Position numbers and translations under genes: made by a program. Shown piece by piece: positions 17,873 through 25,559 of a stretch of 38,862 bases of DNA. A model generated the notes under the pieces. The model saw only the letters and a program-made list of their open reading frames with translations, did no database searches and was not told the DNA's origin. Every line of letters starts with the position of its first letter. The first letter of the stretch is position 1. Source of the DNA: Lachnospiraceae bacterium (GTDB taxonomy: Bacteria > Bacillota > Clostridia > Lachnospirales > Lachnospiraceae); NCBI GenBank assembly GCA_003979345.1, contig RYVZ01000032.1:1-38862 (forward strand), given 5' to 3'.

Positions 17873-18193
17873 CTAAAATCGATTAGACATACTAATGTAA
17901 GTGTGAACTAGTACATGAGCTCTTTTATTTTCGGATATCTGATAAAATAGTGCGCGTGTTTCATCATTATTATTGAAAAAAGCATATAAATGTTCTGCGG
18001 GCAGGCGTAGAAACTCCTTATCGGGCAGTATTGTAGTTTGTAAATAAAGCATAATCCCGGGAATATCCCACAACTCCGGATGCATAAGAAGGTGGCAGGC
18101 CCTGTCAAAGTGATTGCTGTAATAAGCCATAAGTGCCTCAACAGCCCGCGGATCTTCGTGCGCACTTCGTATCAGGAAATTTTGTATGATCAT
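17873..18193 (-). CDS. Hypothetical 106-aa protein, minus strand
   Basis: This 106-aa product is not recognised. It is mostly helical and rich in His, Leu and aromatic residues (DPRAVEALMAYYSNHF, then HPELWDIPGIMLYL), without a signal peptide or membrane segment, so it is likely cytosolic. The ATG follows CGGAGAATTCAAT, a fair ribosome site, and overlaps the end of the upstream 58-codon frame (18314-18138), which suggests translational coupling. It is the only minus-strand gene I accept in the window, and it converges on the glycan cluster. Confidence 0.5.
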   Translation of the reverse strand: MIIQNFLIRSAHEDPRAVEALMAYYSNHFDRACHLLMHPELWDIPGIMLYLQTTILPDKEFLRLPAEHLYAFFNNNDETRALFYQISENKRAHVLVHTYISMSNRF

Positions 18194-18525
18194 ATTGAAT
18201 TCTCCGGTAGGCCATAATAGCCCAAGCGACGGCGCTGATCTCTTCCGGCTTTGCGCCGGTCTGTTTTGCCAGTCCCATCATTCTTGCGGCGGAGTAAGAG
18301 TGTCTGCCATACATGGGAAGGTTGTGTCTGCGGGCAAATTGATAGCTGTCGGATTCTTCTTACCCGAGGTGGCAAAATAAGAGGTTTTGACAGGATGAAC
18401 CTGATCGTTTTGCTTTGGGGCAGGATAATAGTGTTCTGAATGGGAAAAAGGCTGGGTCTGCAGTCGGCTGTTTGGAATTTTTGTTATATTGAGGTTCTGC
18501 TTTTTTCTGATTGATATAGCATCAT
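18138..18525 (-). pseudogene. Frame-broken small gene upstream of the 106-aa ORF
   Basis: Reading down the minus strand, ATGATG (18525-18520) has a good TAGGAG ribosome site but the frame stops after 13 codons. A second frame then reads plausibly to about 18358 (ending YFATSGK), and the third frame continues EESDSYQFARRHN and the open stretch from Met (18314) to TGA (18138), with AVAWAIMAYRRIQYD. The pieces read like one protein of about 120 aa split by two single-base shifts. The last 58 codons could still be a small gene. No function is recognised. Sequencing error is an alternative explanation. Confidence 0.4.
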
Positions 18526-18551
18526 GTGGATAGTCTCCTAATTATTTTGAT

Positions 18552-18580
18552 TTTATAATGGTATTCATACCATACAATAA
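18552..18580 (-). promoter_or_regulatory. Sigma-A-like promoter with palindromic operator in the spacer
   Basis: On the minus strand, TTATTG (18580-18575) and TATAAA (18557-18552) are separated by 17 bases. That spacer is almost entirely ATGGTATGAATACCAT, an inverted repeat of two perfect 7-base arms around two bases (18558-18573). A repressor bound there would block RNA polymerase. It lies about 27 bases before the first ATG of the minus-strand unit. Confidence 0.5.
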
Positions 18581-18632
18581 TCTGCATAACAAAATCTTAA
18601 CAAATAAAAGAAACAAGAATGCAGCGCTTTCA

Positions 18633-18661
18633 TTGAAAAATTTTTTATAATAGTGTATACT
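18633..18661 (+). promoter_or_regulatory. Sigma-A promoter for the 95-aa unknown gene
   Basis: TTGAAA (18633-18638), a 17-base spacer and TATACT (18656-18661) form a near-consensus vegetative promoter. It points to the gene at 18799 with a leader of about 130 bases. Confidence 0.65.
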
Positions 18662-18718
18662 TTTAACAAGAAGTTTCAATCATAGCAGAAAGAATTCACA
18701 GACAGCATAAATGGTAAG

Positions 18719-18746
18719 GCTGCTCTGAGCGGGATGCTCAAGCAGC
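18719..18746 (+). promoter_or_regulatory. Leader hairpin with GGA loop
   Basis: GCTGCT (18719-18724), one bulged C, TGAGC, the loop GGGAT (18731-18735), GCTCA and AGCAGC (to 18746) form an 11-bp hairpin in the 5' leader. A GGA in the loop of a stable hairpin is the known CsrA recognition shape. There is no U-tract, so it is not a terminator. Confidence 0.5.
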
Positions 18747-18798
18747 ATGGCAGGAAGAGGATTTGGGGATTGGAAATATAGCAAGGGAGGTGCCGCAA

Positions 18799-19086
18799 AT
18801 GAAATGCATCAGAATGGAAATGGAAGCGGACGTGAAGCAGTATGAGCAAGGCATGGAGGACGGCTGTGAGCTTTGGGCTGACGTCGTGACGAAAGGCTGG
18901 ATCGTGACAGACTCACTGGTCAAGATCACCAGAGAGGACGGAGCGATCGTATGTCCTTACATCAAGACCCGCAGAGGGCGCATCTTCATCGGAGAGGGCG
19001 ATTATATCATTTATGATGATGACGGCACAAAGCATGTATGCGGCGCAGATAAGGTCTTTAAGCGCTACCGCCCGGTTGAATGCTAA
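18799..19086 (+). CDS. Conserved-looking small protein of unknown function
   Basis: This 95-aa acidic protein starts at ATG 18799 with AAGGGAGG eight bases upstream; an earlier TTG frame extension (18763) has no ribosome site. The C-terminal half reads GDYIIYDDDGTKHVCGADKVFKRY, which resembles the PGDYIIKG...CKPDIFEKTY ending of small phage-related proteins of unknown function; this is a weak, remembered resemblance. There are no membrane segments. It is monocistronic, with its own promoter, structured leader and strong terminator, and sits immediately ahead of the flagellar locus. Confidence 0.7.
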   Translation: MKCIRMEMEADVKQYEQGMEDGCELWADVVTKGWIVTDSLVKITREDGAIVCPYIKTRRGRIFIGEGDYIIYDDDGTKHVCGADKVFKRYRPVEC

Positions 19087-19096
19087 AAAATCGTTA

Positions 19097-19131
19097 AAAC
19101 CTCTCGCGCCGCGTGCGCGGGAGGTTTTTGC
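19097..19131 (+). terminator. Intrinsic terminator
   Basis: AAACCTCTCGCGC (19097-19109) pairs with GCGCGGGAGGTTT (19115-19127) with one mismatch, followed by TTTTTGCTTTTT. It isolates the upstream small gene from the flagellar operon. Confidence 0.88.
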
Positions 19132-19171
19132 TTTTTACAGCTCCTTTTTATGCCAAATATGAAAATTGCTC

Positions 19172-19198
19172 TAAAGTAAATTCTAAAAGCGTCGATAA
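19172..19198 (+). promoter_or_regulatory. Sigma-28 (flagellar) promoter for flgM operon
   Basis: TAAA (19172-19175), a 15-base spacer and GTCGATAA (19191-19198) closely match the flagellar sigma consensus TAAA-N15-GCCGATAA. It lies 42 bases before the flgM ATG. FlgM is the anti-sigma factor for this same sigma, so feedback is expected. Confidence 0.85.
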
Positions 19199-19240
19199 AT
19201 GTTATAAGAGCAAATGATCCATGGAAGGAGGAGAACGGCT

Positions 19241-19513
19241 ATGCGTATCGGAGCATTGACACAAGTTCAACAGCTATACAACACACAGAAGAAGCCTGGC
19301 GTGCAGAAAAAGGCTGGTACGAGCTTTACTGATCAGGTGCAGATTTCCAGTATGGGAAAGGATTTCCAGACTGCGAAAACAGCTGTAGCAAACAGCCCGG
19401 ATGTTCGTGAGGAACTTGTTGCGTCCCTGAAGGAACGTATCAAGAACGGAACTTACGAAGTAAACGGCGGAGACTTTGCGGATAAATTGTTAGAGGCATA
19501 TCAGGGTATGTAA
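19241..19513 (+). CDS. flgM: Anti-sigma-28 factor FlgM
   Basis: This 90-aa protein has a disordered N-terminal half and the FlgM C-terminal helices: VQISSMGKDF, ANSPDVREELVASLKERI and NGTYEVNGGDFADKLL, the sigma-binding region. FlgM holds sigma-28 inactive until the hook is complete and is then secreted, releasing late-gene expression. ATG 19241 has GGAAGGAGGAG upstream; the frame extends to 19214 but without a ribosome site. The stop is followed at once by a 16-bp perfect inverted repeat. Confidence 0.95.
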   Translation: MRIGALTQVQQLYNTQKKPGVQKKAGTSFTDQVQISSMGKDFQTAKTAVANSPDVREELVASLKERIKNGTYEVNGGDFADKLLEAYQGM

Positions 19514-19555
19514 GATATTTGTCAAAGAGTCCTATAAAGCTCTTTGACAAATATC
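19514..19555 (+). repeat. 16-bp perfect stem-loop between flgM and flgN
   Basis: GATATTTGTCAAAGAG (19514-19529) and its exact complement (19540-19555) flank a 10-base loop. It begins right after the flgM stop and ends just before the flgN ribosome site. There is no U-tract, so it is more likely an mRNA stability or processing element than a terminator. Confidence 0.8.
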
Positions 19556-19568
19556 CGGGAGGGTTTCA

Positions 19569-20090
19569 GTGGCTAGCTTAATGGAAAATCTCATGGCTGT
19601 TTTGGACAGCGAGAATGCAGAATATGAGACGTTACTGGAATTGTCCAGAAGAAAGACTCCGGTTATTGTGGCAGGTAATTTGGAGGAATTAGAAAAGATC
19701 ACGGATGAGGAACAAAACGTGGTAGAACGCATCAACCGGCTCGATAAAGAGCGCGCCGGGGTGACTGCGGATATCGCCAACGTCATGAACAAGGATGTTG
19801 CCAGCTTGAAATTAACCAACATAATAGAACTGCTTGAAAAAAGACCGGCGGAGCAAAATCGCCTTGCAGGTATTTACGACCGCCTGCAGAGGACTGTGCG
19901 CGAGATGGTTCGGATCAACGAGCATAACAGGGATCTGATACTTGATTCCTTGGGAATGGTAGATTTTGAACTGAATCTTATGCAGTCCATGCGGTCAGCA
20001 CCCGAGACAGCGGATTATACCAGCGATGCAAAGAGTGCAGGTGTGTCTTACGGCGGGAGGATCAATGCATCATTTGATGCCAAGCAGTAG
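19569..20090 (+). CDS. flgN: FlgN family flagellar export chaperone
   Basis: This 173-aa coiled-coil protein starts at GTG 19569 behind GGGAGGG. Residues 1-130 form long helices (ENLMAVLDSENAEYETLLEL, KTPVIVAGNLEELEKITDEEQ), the FlgN pattern, and the C-terminus is flexible. FlgN binds the C-termini of the hook-filament junction proteins FlgK and FlgL and pilots them to the export gate. Here it lies immediately before two flgK genes and flgL, its expected clients. Confidence 0.9.
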   Translation: MASLMENLMAVLDSENAEYETLLELSRRKTPVIVAGNLEELEKITDEEQNVVERINRLDKERAGVTADIANVMNKDVASLKLTNIIELLEKRPAEQNRLAGIYDRLQRTVREMVRINEHNRDLILDSLGMVDFELNLMQSMRSAPETADYTSDAKSAGVSYGGRINASFDAKQ

Positions 20091-20114
20091 TTCAGAACGA
20101 AGGCGGGAATTTTT

Positions 20115-21767
20115 ATGTCATTAATGAGCGCGTTACATGTAGGCCGGGGCGGCTTGCAGACAAATCAGAATGCATTAAATACAGTAGCACATAACATATC
20201 GAACGCAGATACGAAAGGATACACCAGGCAGCAGGTGCAGCTTGGTGATCATGTATATCAGACAATCAAATACAGTTATTCTTCTGTGTCCAGCCAGCAG
20301 ATCGGACTGGGCGTTAATTACACTCAGACCAGACAGGTAAGAGATGAGTTCCTTGACAAACTCTACCGGAAAGAGTCGGGTCGGAGCGCTTTCTATGAAG
20401 TTTCTTATGATGCCCTATATCATATTGAGAATATTTTTGGGGAGCCGGGGGAGAATCCGTTCCAGGCCTCAGTCGACAGACTGTGGGAGGCGGTGGAAGA
20501 ACTTTCCAAGGATCCGAGCAGCGCTGTGAATCAGGGACTTTTGATCCAGCGTGCAAGCCAGTTTATTGATGAGGCGAATATCATTAATAAGGAACTGCGC
20601 TCCTATCAGGATGACCTGAATCAACAGGTCTATGATAATGTGCAAAAAATCAATAAATTCGGCAAAGAGATTTATGAGTTAAACAAGCAGATCGCGAAGA
20701 TAGAGGCGGCAGGCGTGGAGCATGCGAACGATTTGCGTGATCGGCGTAATTACTGCCTTGATGAACTTGCCAAACTGACGAATATGACTTATTCCGTGGA
20801 TGTGTTTGGCAATTACAATGTGAAGATCGACGGCGAGACCTTTGTCAACAGGGGTCAGGTATATGAGATTGGCGTATTTACCGAGGATAATGGCTTTTAT
20901 ACACCGTATTGGAAGCACCTTGCCGATACAAAAATCGACCGGTACGGAAGGGAAACGCTCGATATCTCCCATGCGAAGGTTGTTGATACGAGCAAACCGA
21001 TCTCTACGGCAAGAAATACAGATATCGGAAAACTGGAAGCGCTGGTATATGCGAGAGGGGATCATCGCGCGAATTATACGGAGCTTGAGACCGAAGAGAA
21101 ATATGATAATATTTCACGGTCGCTGATCATGAACGTTCAGGCAGAGTTTGATCGCCTGATCCATGATATTACGACGGGAATCAATCAGGTACTGGAAGAT
21201 GCGGCAAAGCAGAATGGATTTGGCTATCTTTGTAACCCGGACGGCAGCCCGATCCAGTTGTTTACGAAGATCGCATCGGATACGCATATTTATAACGATG
21301 CAACATCAACCTGGGATAAGATGGAGGAAGATCCTGACAAAGCAGAAACCTTGTTTACAGTCGGGAATATCCGCTTAAACAGCGATTTGGCGAAGCAGCC
21401 GACACTGCTCGGATTCGTCAAGCCGGATGGATCGACGGATTATGAGACGGGACAAAAGCTGTATCAGCTGTTTGAAGAGGAGACACATGCGCTCAATCCG
21501 AATGTAAAGACGCTGGCAAATTTCTCTGATTATTATATCAACCTGACGAATCAGATTGCAAATTCCGGCAATGCATATAAAAAGCTGACCGATGATCAGC
21601 AGGGAACGCTTGGCGCGGCAACATCGGCAAGGGAGCAGATCATCGGCGTATCGACGGATGAGGAGCTGACACATATGATCAAGTTCCAAAATGCATATAA
21701 TGCAAGCAGCCGCTATATCAATGCAGTGGATGAGCTTTTGCAGCATCTGATCAACGCGCTTGCATAA
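20115..21767 (+). CDS. flgK: Flagellar hook-associated protein 1 (FlgK), first copy
   Basis: This 550-aa axial protein has the N-terminal helix ALHVGRGGLQTNQNALNTVA, then NISNADTKGYTRQQV (about 29-43), the hallmark of hook-associated proteins. The C-terminal closing helix VKFQNAYNASSR appears here as IKFQNAYNASSRYINAVDELL. FlgK forms the first ring of the hook-filament junction outside the cell. There are two cysteines. No strong ribosome site is visible (GGCGGGAATTTTT precedes the ATG). The second, quite different FlgK follows 87 bases later. Confidence 0.93.
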   Translation: MSLMSALHVGRGGLQTNQNALNTVAHNISNADTKGYTRQQVQLGDHVYQTIKYSYSSVSSQQIGLGVNYTQTRQVRDEFLDKLYRKESGRSAFYEVSYDALYHIENIFGEPGENPFQASVDRLWEAVEELSKDPSSAVNQGLLIQRASQFIDEANIINKELRSYQDDLNQQVYDNVQKINKFGKEIYELNKQIAKIEAAGVEHANDLRDRRNYCLDELAKLTNMTYSVDVFGNYNVKIDGETFVNRGQVYEIGVFTEDNGFYTPYWKHLADTKIDRYGRETLDISHAKVVDTSKPISTARNTDIGKLEALVYARGDHRANYTELETEEKYDNISRSLIMNVQAEFDRLIHDITTGINQVLEDAAKQNGFGYLCNPDGSPIQLFTKIASDTHIYNDATSTWDKMEEDPDKAETLFTVGNIRLNSDLAKQPTLLGFVKPDGSTDYETGQKLYQLFEEETHALNPNVKTLANFSDYYINLTNQIANSGNAYKKLTDDQQGTLGAATSAREQIIGVSTDEELTHMIKFQNAYNASSRYINAVDELLQHLINALA

Positions 21768-21774
21768 GCAAAAG

Positions 21775-21790
21775 ATATATATATATATAT
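21775..21790. repeat. (AT)8 dinucleotide run between the two flgK genes
   Basis: Eight AT units lie six bases after the first flgK stop and about 65 bases before the second flgK start. The run lies outside any coding region or recognised promoter. Copy-number change would alter only the intercistronic spacing. Confidence 0.7.
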
Positions 21791-21854
21791 TCGGTGTTAC
21801 ATAAAGAAAGTACGTCCTTGCGTCTGCGGGGCGCGGCATAAGGAGGAAAATGAG

Positions 21855-23753
21855 ATGCCTTCACAATTTTTCGGATTAAATATTGCATATTCGGCATTAC
21901 TGTCATCGAATGCCGCTCTGAACACGACCGCTAATAATATTGCCAACGAGGAGACGAAAGGCTATAGTAAGCAGGTTGTTACCACACAGGCAAGCGATGC
22001 GCTGCGGACCTTTGCAAAGTATGGCTGTGCGGGAGCGGGCGTTGATACGCTGGCTGTTGAGCGTCTGAGGAACCAATACTACGATGTCAGATTTTGGAAT
22101 AACAATTCTAATCTTGGTGAATTTAAGACAAAAGACGACTATATGAAAATGCTGGAGGATTTCTTCAAAGACGATGATGAAGTGACCGGATTTAATTCTA
22201 TTTTCGGAACGATGTACGATGCGCTTGAGGAATTATCAAAGCATGGAGGCGATACGACCTATAAGCAGGCATTTTTACAGACGGCAACGAGTCTGACAGA
22301 CTATTTTAATTCAATGTACGCCAGTCTGCAGAAGACGCAGAAAGACTTAAATGCAGAGATGAAAGTGACGTTGGATCAGATCAATTCCTATGCGTCGCAG
22401 ATCGCTTCCTTAAATAAGCAGATCAATGTCATAGAGCTTACCGGAACGAACGCCAATGAGCTTCGCGATCAGAGAGGTGCCTTGATTGATAAACTGTCTG
22501 AGTTAGTCGACGTGGAGACCGAGGAATTACCTGTTTATGATGCGAATAATCCGGAAAGAGATACCGGGGCAACGAAATTCATCGTGAAAATCGCGGGCGG
22601 TCAGTCCCTTGTATCCGGCATGAATTATCACACGTTGGTATATACTGCACGGTCTAATACGGAAAAGCAGAATCAGACTGATATTGACGGACTGTATGAC
22701 GTCATGTGGGATAACGGGAATCGGTTTGACCTTCATAACGCAAGTCTGCGTGGTACGCTGAAGGGCATTATCGACATGCGTGACGGCAATAATAACGAGT
22801 ATTTCCACGGCACGATTAGTTCGATTGGACAGACGACGAATGCCGGGGGTAAAACGGTTCAGACAGTTACGGTCGATGTGACTGCAGACTATCTGAAGGA
22901 CTTAAATAAGTCCAATCTGGCGGAACAAGGCAAGATCAGATTGTTTGATCAGGAAGTGTGCTATGATAATTTTACATTTTCCTATAATGCAGCGACAGAT
23001 ACCTATTCTTATACATTTGAAATGAGCGATCCTAATACGGCGCTCACAAGCACGAAGATCGGAAAAGACGCGTCGGTAGGCGTGGGCAACCAATATCAGG
23101 GTATTCCTTATTACATGCAGCAGATGAGCGAGTGGCTCAGGGGGTATTCGGAAGCATTTAATAAGATCGTTGCGCAGGAAGGTTCGGTAGACAGCTACGG
23201 CGATCAGGCAAATAACGTTTTTGTTGCGAACAGTCAGACTGAAGACGGACAATACAATTGTTCGGGTACTCCGGCGCGGGTTGACGCGGCAGGTAATCCG
23301 GTCAGCTACACGATCAACAGTAAGGATAATACGTATTACCGGATCACGGCAGGCACTGTTGCAATTGACAGGGTGATCAACAGAAACGCAGCGCTGCTCG
23401 GAACCCATACAATAGCGACTGCGGGACAGGATAAATACGATGTTGTTGACCAGATGATCGACCTGCACACCAATAAAAGCAGAATGAGTTTCCGCGGCTG
23501 TTCTGCGGAAGAATTTTTACAGTGTATTTTGTCGGATATTACCCTGAATACCGGTGCGGCGAGGACATTCCATGAGAAATATGATGACCTTGGCAATACC
23601 ATCGACAATTTAAGACTTTCCGTGTCCGGCGTGGATAAGGATGAAGAGGGCGTTGATCTGGTAAAATTCCAGAATGCTTACACGCTTGCCTCAAAAATGA
23701 TCAATTGTTTCACGGAGATTTATGACAGATTGATCTTGCAGACGGGTGTCTAA
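21855..23753 (+). CDS. flgK: Flagellar hook-associated protein 1 (FlgK), second copy
   Basis: This 632-aa FlgK paralogue has the N-terminal NTTANNIANEETKGYSKQVV signature, a coiled region with SQIASLNKQINVIELTG and ELRDQRGALIDKLSELV (about residues 180-215), and the C-terminal VKFQNAYTLASKMINCFTEIYDRL helix. The middle differs strongly from the first copy and is about 80 residues longer. It contains six cysteines, unusual for an exported axial protein. AGGAGG precedes the ATG by eight bases. It could form a second junction ring or replace the first copy in some filaments. Confidence 0.9.
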   Translation: MPSQFFGLNIAYSALLSSNAALNTTANNIANEETKGYSKQVVTTQASDALRTFAKYGCAGAGVDTLAVERLRNQYYDVRFWNNNSNLGEFKTKDDYMKMLEDFFKDDDEVTGFNSIFGTMYDALEELSKHGGDTTYKQAFLQTATSLTDYFNSMYASLQKTQKDLNAEMKVTLDQINSYASQIASLNKQINVIELTGTNANELRDQRGALIDKLSELVDVETEELPVYDANNPERDTGATKFIVKIAGGQSLVSGMNYHTLVYTARSNTEKQNQTDIDGLYDVMWDNGNRFDLHNASLRGTLKGIIDMRDGNNNEYFHGTISSIGQTTNAGGKTVQTVTVDVTADYLKDLNKSNLAEQGKIRLFDQEVCYDNFTFSYNAATDTYSYTFEMSDPNTALTSTKIGKDASVGVGNQYQGIPYYMQQMSEWLRGYSEAFNKIVAQEGSVDSYGDQANNVFVANSQTEDGQYNCSGTPARVDAAGNPVSYTINSKDNTYYRITAGTVAIDRVINRNAALLGTHTIATAGQDKYDVVDQMIDLHTNKSRMSFRGCSAEEFLQCILSDITLNTGAARTFHEKYDDLGNTIDNLRLSVSGVDKDEEGVDLVKFQNAYTLASKMINCFTEIYDRLILQTGV

Positions 23754-23754
23754 A

Positions 23755-23822
23755 AAAGAACGCTTCGCGTTCTTTCCGAGTTTCGCATTGGCGAAACTCG
23801 TGGAATCTGCTTCATCAGATTC
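23755..23822 (+). repeat. Three consecutive stem-loops between flgK and flgL
   Basis: Immediately after the stop codon lie AAAGAACGC/GCGTTCTTT (23755-23775, loop TTC), CGAGTTTCGC/GCGAAACTCG (23777-23800, loop ATTG) and GAATCTG/CAGATTC (23803-23822, loop CTTCAT). All three stems are perfect, and they are separated by one and two bases. There is no U-tract. Such a run should block 3' exonucleases or set differential stability of the flanking messages. Confidence 0.85.
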
Positions 23823-23893
23823 TCCTGAAAGGATAAGACTTCCGCTGATGCGAAACAAACAATGATCTTTACGAAGAAGAAAGGAAGACTGCC

Positions 23894-25456
23894 ATGCGTA
23901 TTACAAATAAGATCATGCAGAATAATTCCCTGCGAAATATCAATACAAATAAGGAACTGCAAAGCCAGCTGAGTATTCAGATGCAGACCGGTAATAAGCT
24001 GACAAGACCGTCAGATGATCCGGTCATCGCGATCCGCTCCCTTCGTCTTTCGGCAAATTTAACGAAACTGACGCAATATAACGAAAAGAATGCGGAGGAT
24101 GCCGCGAGCTGGATGAAGGCGACCGAGGAAGCTGTCTATGCGGGTGAAGCCCTGATCGAGACCATGTATAATGAGTGCAACCGCAACACAAGTGATGATA
24201 AGAATACCGCAAACTATCAGGCAGCTTTGATGAACTTAAGACAGAGCGCTGAGGAGTTCTATGAAACAGGCGATGTAGATTACGGCGGGCGCAATGTATT
24301 TACAGGCTACCGGACCGAGTCGAAACTGCAGTTTAAGGAAAAAGAGAACACCGAATACCGTATTTTTGAAGAGTTTACGCTGGGTGATCTGCAGACGCGC
24401 ACGCATATCAATACGACCAACCCGAATAAGACGACTGATCCGGATGGAGATATTTACGGCTATACGGAAGCAAACGGTTTCGATGTGAACGAGACAATGG
24501 TAGAAGCGCAGGAATACACGCGTTTCCGGCTCGCTTATGATGATCTGAAAAATCCGCCCATGCCGGCGCCGCCAGCGCCTCCGGCAGTGCAGGATGATGC
24601 GGATAAACTGTGCATCCGGTATACCGATCAGAACGGACAGCCTCAACAGATAGAATTGAAAGCGATGAATTCAACGGACAGCGGAGCCTATACGCCGGGT
24701 GACGCGGATGCTTTCATTTTGGTAGATACGGGTGAGATCGTGCTTGGGAAAGATGCGGTGGATGCGATGTCGGCACTCCCTAATACGACAACTTATACGA
24801 TTGCCTATGAGAAAAACGAGTGGGTTAAAGGGGATTTGAGACCGGAACATTATTTTGACTGTCAGGTTACCAAACAGGGACCGGACGGTAAGGATGTGAC
24901 GTTGGATTATGAGTCGGGCAGCAAACAGAAGATAGAGTATGATCTTGGTGCAAATCAGTCCCTGCAGGTCAATACGGTTGCGGGAGAGGCATATGTTCAC
25001 GATGTCGGGCGCGATGTGGACGATTTGGAAATTGTGATCAACCAATTGGAAAAGCTGGATGGAATCGTGAACAGCCTGGAAGAGAAAGTGGCGTCGTTGT
25101 CGGAAGGTGCGGAACTGGATGCGGCAAATCTGCAGCTTACCGCGGCAAAGAAAGCGCAGAGTCTTGTAAAAGATCAGGTACAGAAACTGTTCGGCTCAAC
25201 GATGACAAACATGAAGAGCTATCAGGATTTGGTCAATCTTGCAGGGACCAATATTGGTACGAGAGGCGTCCGTCTTGATCTGATCAAGAACCGTCTGGAC
25301 GGACAGCAGGATACGTTTAAGGAGCTTTACATCAATAACAACCACAAGGAGATCGAGGACTCGACTACGGAGCTTGCCGCTGCAAAACTGACCTATGACG
25401 CGGCGCTTTCCGCAACGAGTAAGATCTTGGAAACGAGCCTGATGAACTATATTTAA
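23894..25456 (+). CDS. flgL: Flagellar hook-associated protein 3 (FlgL), enlarged
   Basis: The N-terminus MRITNKIMQNNSLRNINTN followed by LTRPSDDPVIAIRSLRL is diagnostic of FlgL, and the C-terminal helix ends AKLTYDAALSATSKILETSLMNYI. FlgL forms the second ring of the hook-filament junction. At 520 residues it is far longer than the usual 300 or so; the extra material is a central surface region (about residues 150-370) with a short Pro/Ala linker at PPMPAPPAPPAV. It has three cysteines. AAAGGAAG precedes the ATG. The stop codon is embedded in a 13-bp perfect stem. Confidence 0.92.
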   Translation: MRITNKIMQNNSLRNINTNKELQSQLSIQMQTGNKLTRPSDDPVIAIRSLRLSANLTKLTQYNEKNAEDAASWMKATEEAVYAGEALIETMYNECNRNTSDDKNTANYQAALMNLRQSAEEFYETGDVDYGGRNVFTGYRTESKLQFKEKENTEYRIFEEFTLGDLQTRTHINTTNPNKTTDPDGDIYGYTEANGFDVNETMVEAQEYTRFRLAYDDLKNPPMPAPPAPPAVQDDADKLCIRYTDQNGQPQQIELKAMNSTDSGAYTPGDADAFILVDTGEIVLGKDAVDAMSALPNTTTYTIAYEKNEWVKGDLRPEHYFDCQVTKQGPDGKDVTLDYESGSKQKIEYDLGANQSLQVNTVAGEAYVHDVGRDVDDLEIVINQLEKLDGIVNSLEEKVASLSEGAELDAANLQLTAAKKAQSLVKDQVQKLFGSTMTNMKSYQDLVNLAGTNIGTRGVRLDLIKNRLDGQQDTFKELYINNNHKEIEDSTTELAAAKLTYDAALSATSKILETSLMNYI

Positions 25457-25487
25457 GAAAACGCCGGTTTAATTGCGTTTTCTTAAA
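25452..25487 (+). repeat. 13-bp perfect stem-loop overlapping the flgL stop codon
   Basis: TTTAAGAAAACGC (25452-25464) pairs exactly with GCGTTTTCTTAAA (25475-25487) around a 10-base loop. The flgL stop lies inside the left arm. Only a short A-rich stretch follows, so termination on the + strand is unlikely. Confidence 0.8.
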
Positions 25488-25559
25488 AGAAAGGCCACAG
25501 CCGCCTGTCAGGTGACGGCAGGGTTAATGAATAACCTTAAGAAAAGGAGGCATGATGCT

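Noticed and set aside
21775..21790. The (AT)8 run as a phase-variation switch
   Set aside because: It lies outside coding sequence and is not between recognisable promoter boxes, so length change has no evident on/off effect.
23755..23822. The triple stem-loop as a transcription terminator or small CRISPR-like array
   Set aside because: There is no U-tract, the three stems differ in sequence, and flgL needs read-through because no promoter is visible in the gap.
20679..24674. Several antisense frames of 90-190 codons opposite flgK and flgL
   Set aside because: They lie fully inside confident genes, lack ribosome sites and show Arg/Cys/Ile-rich shadow composition.
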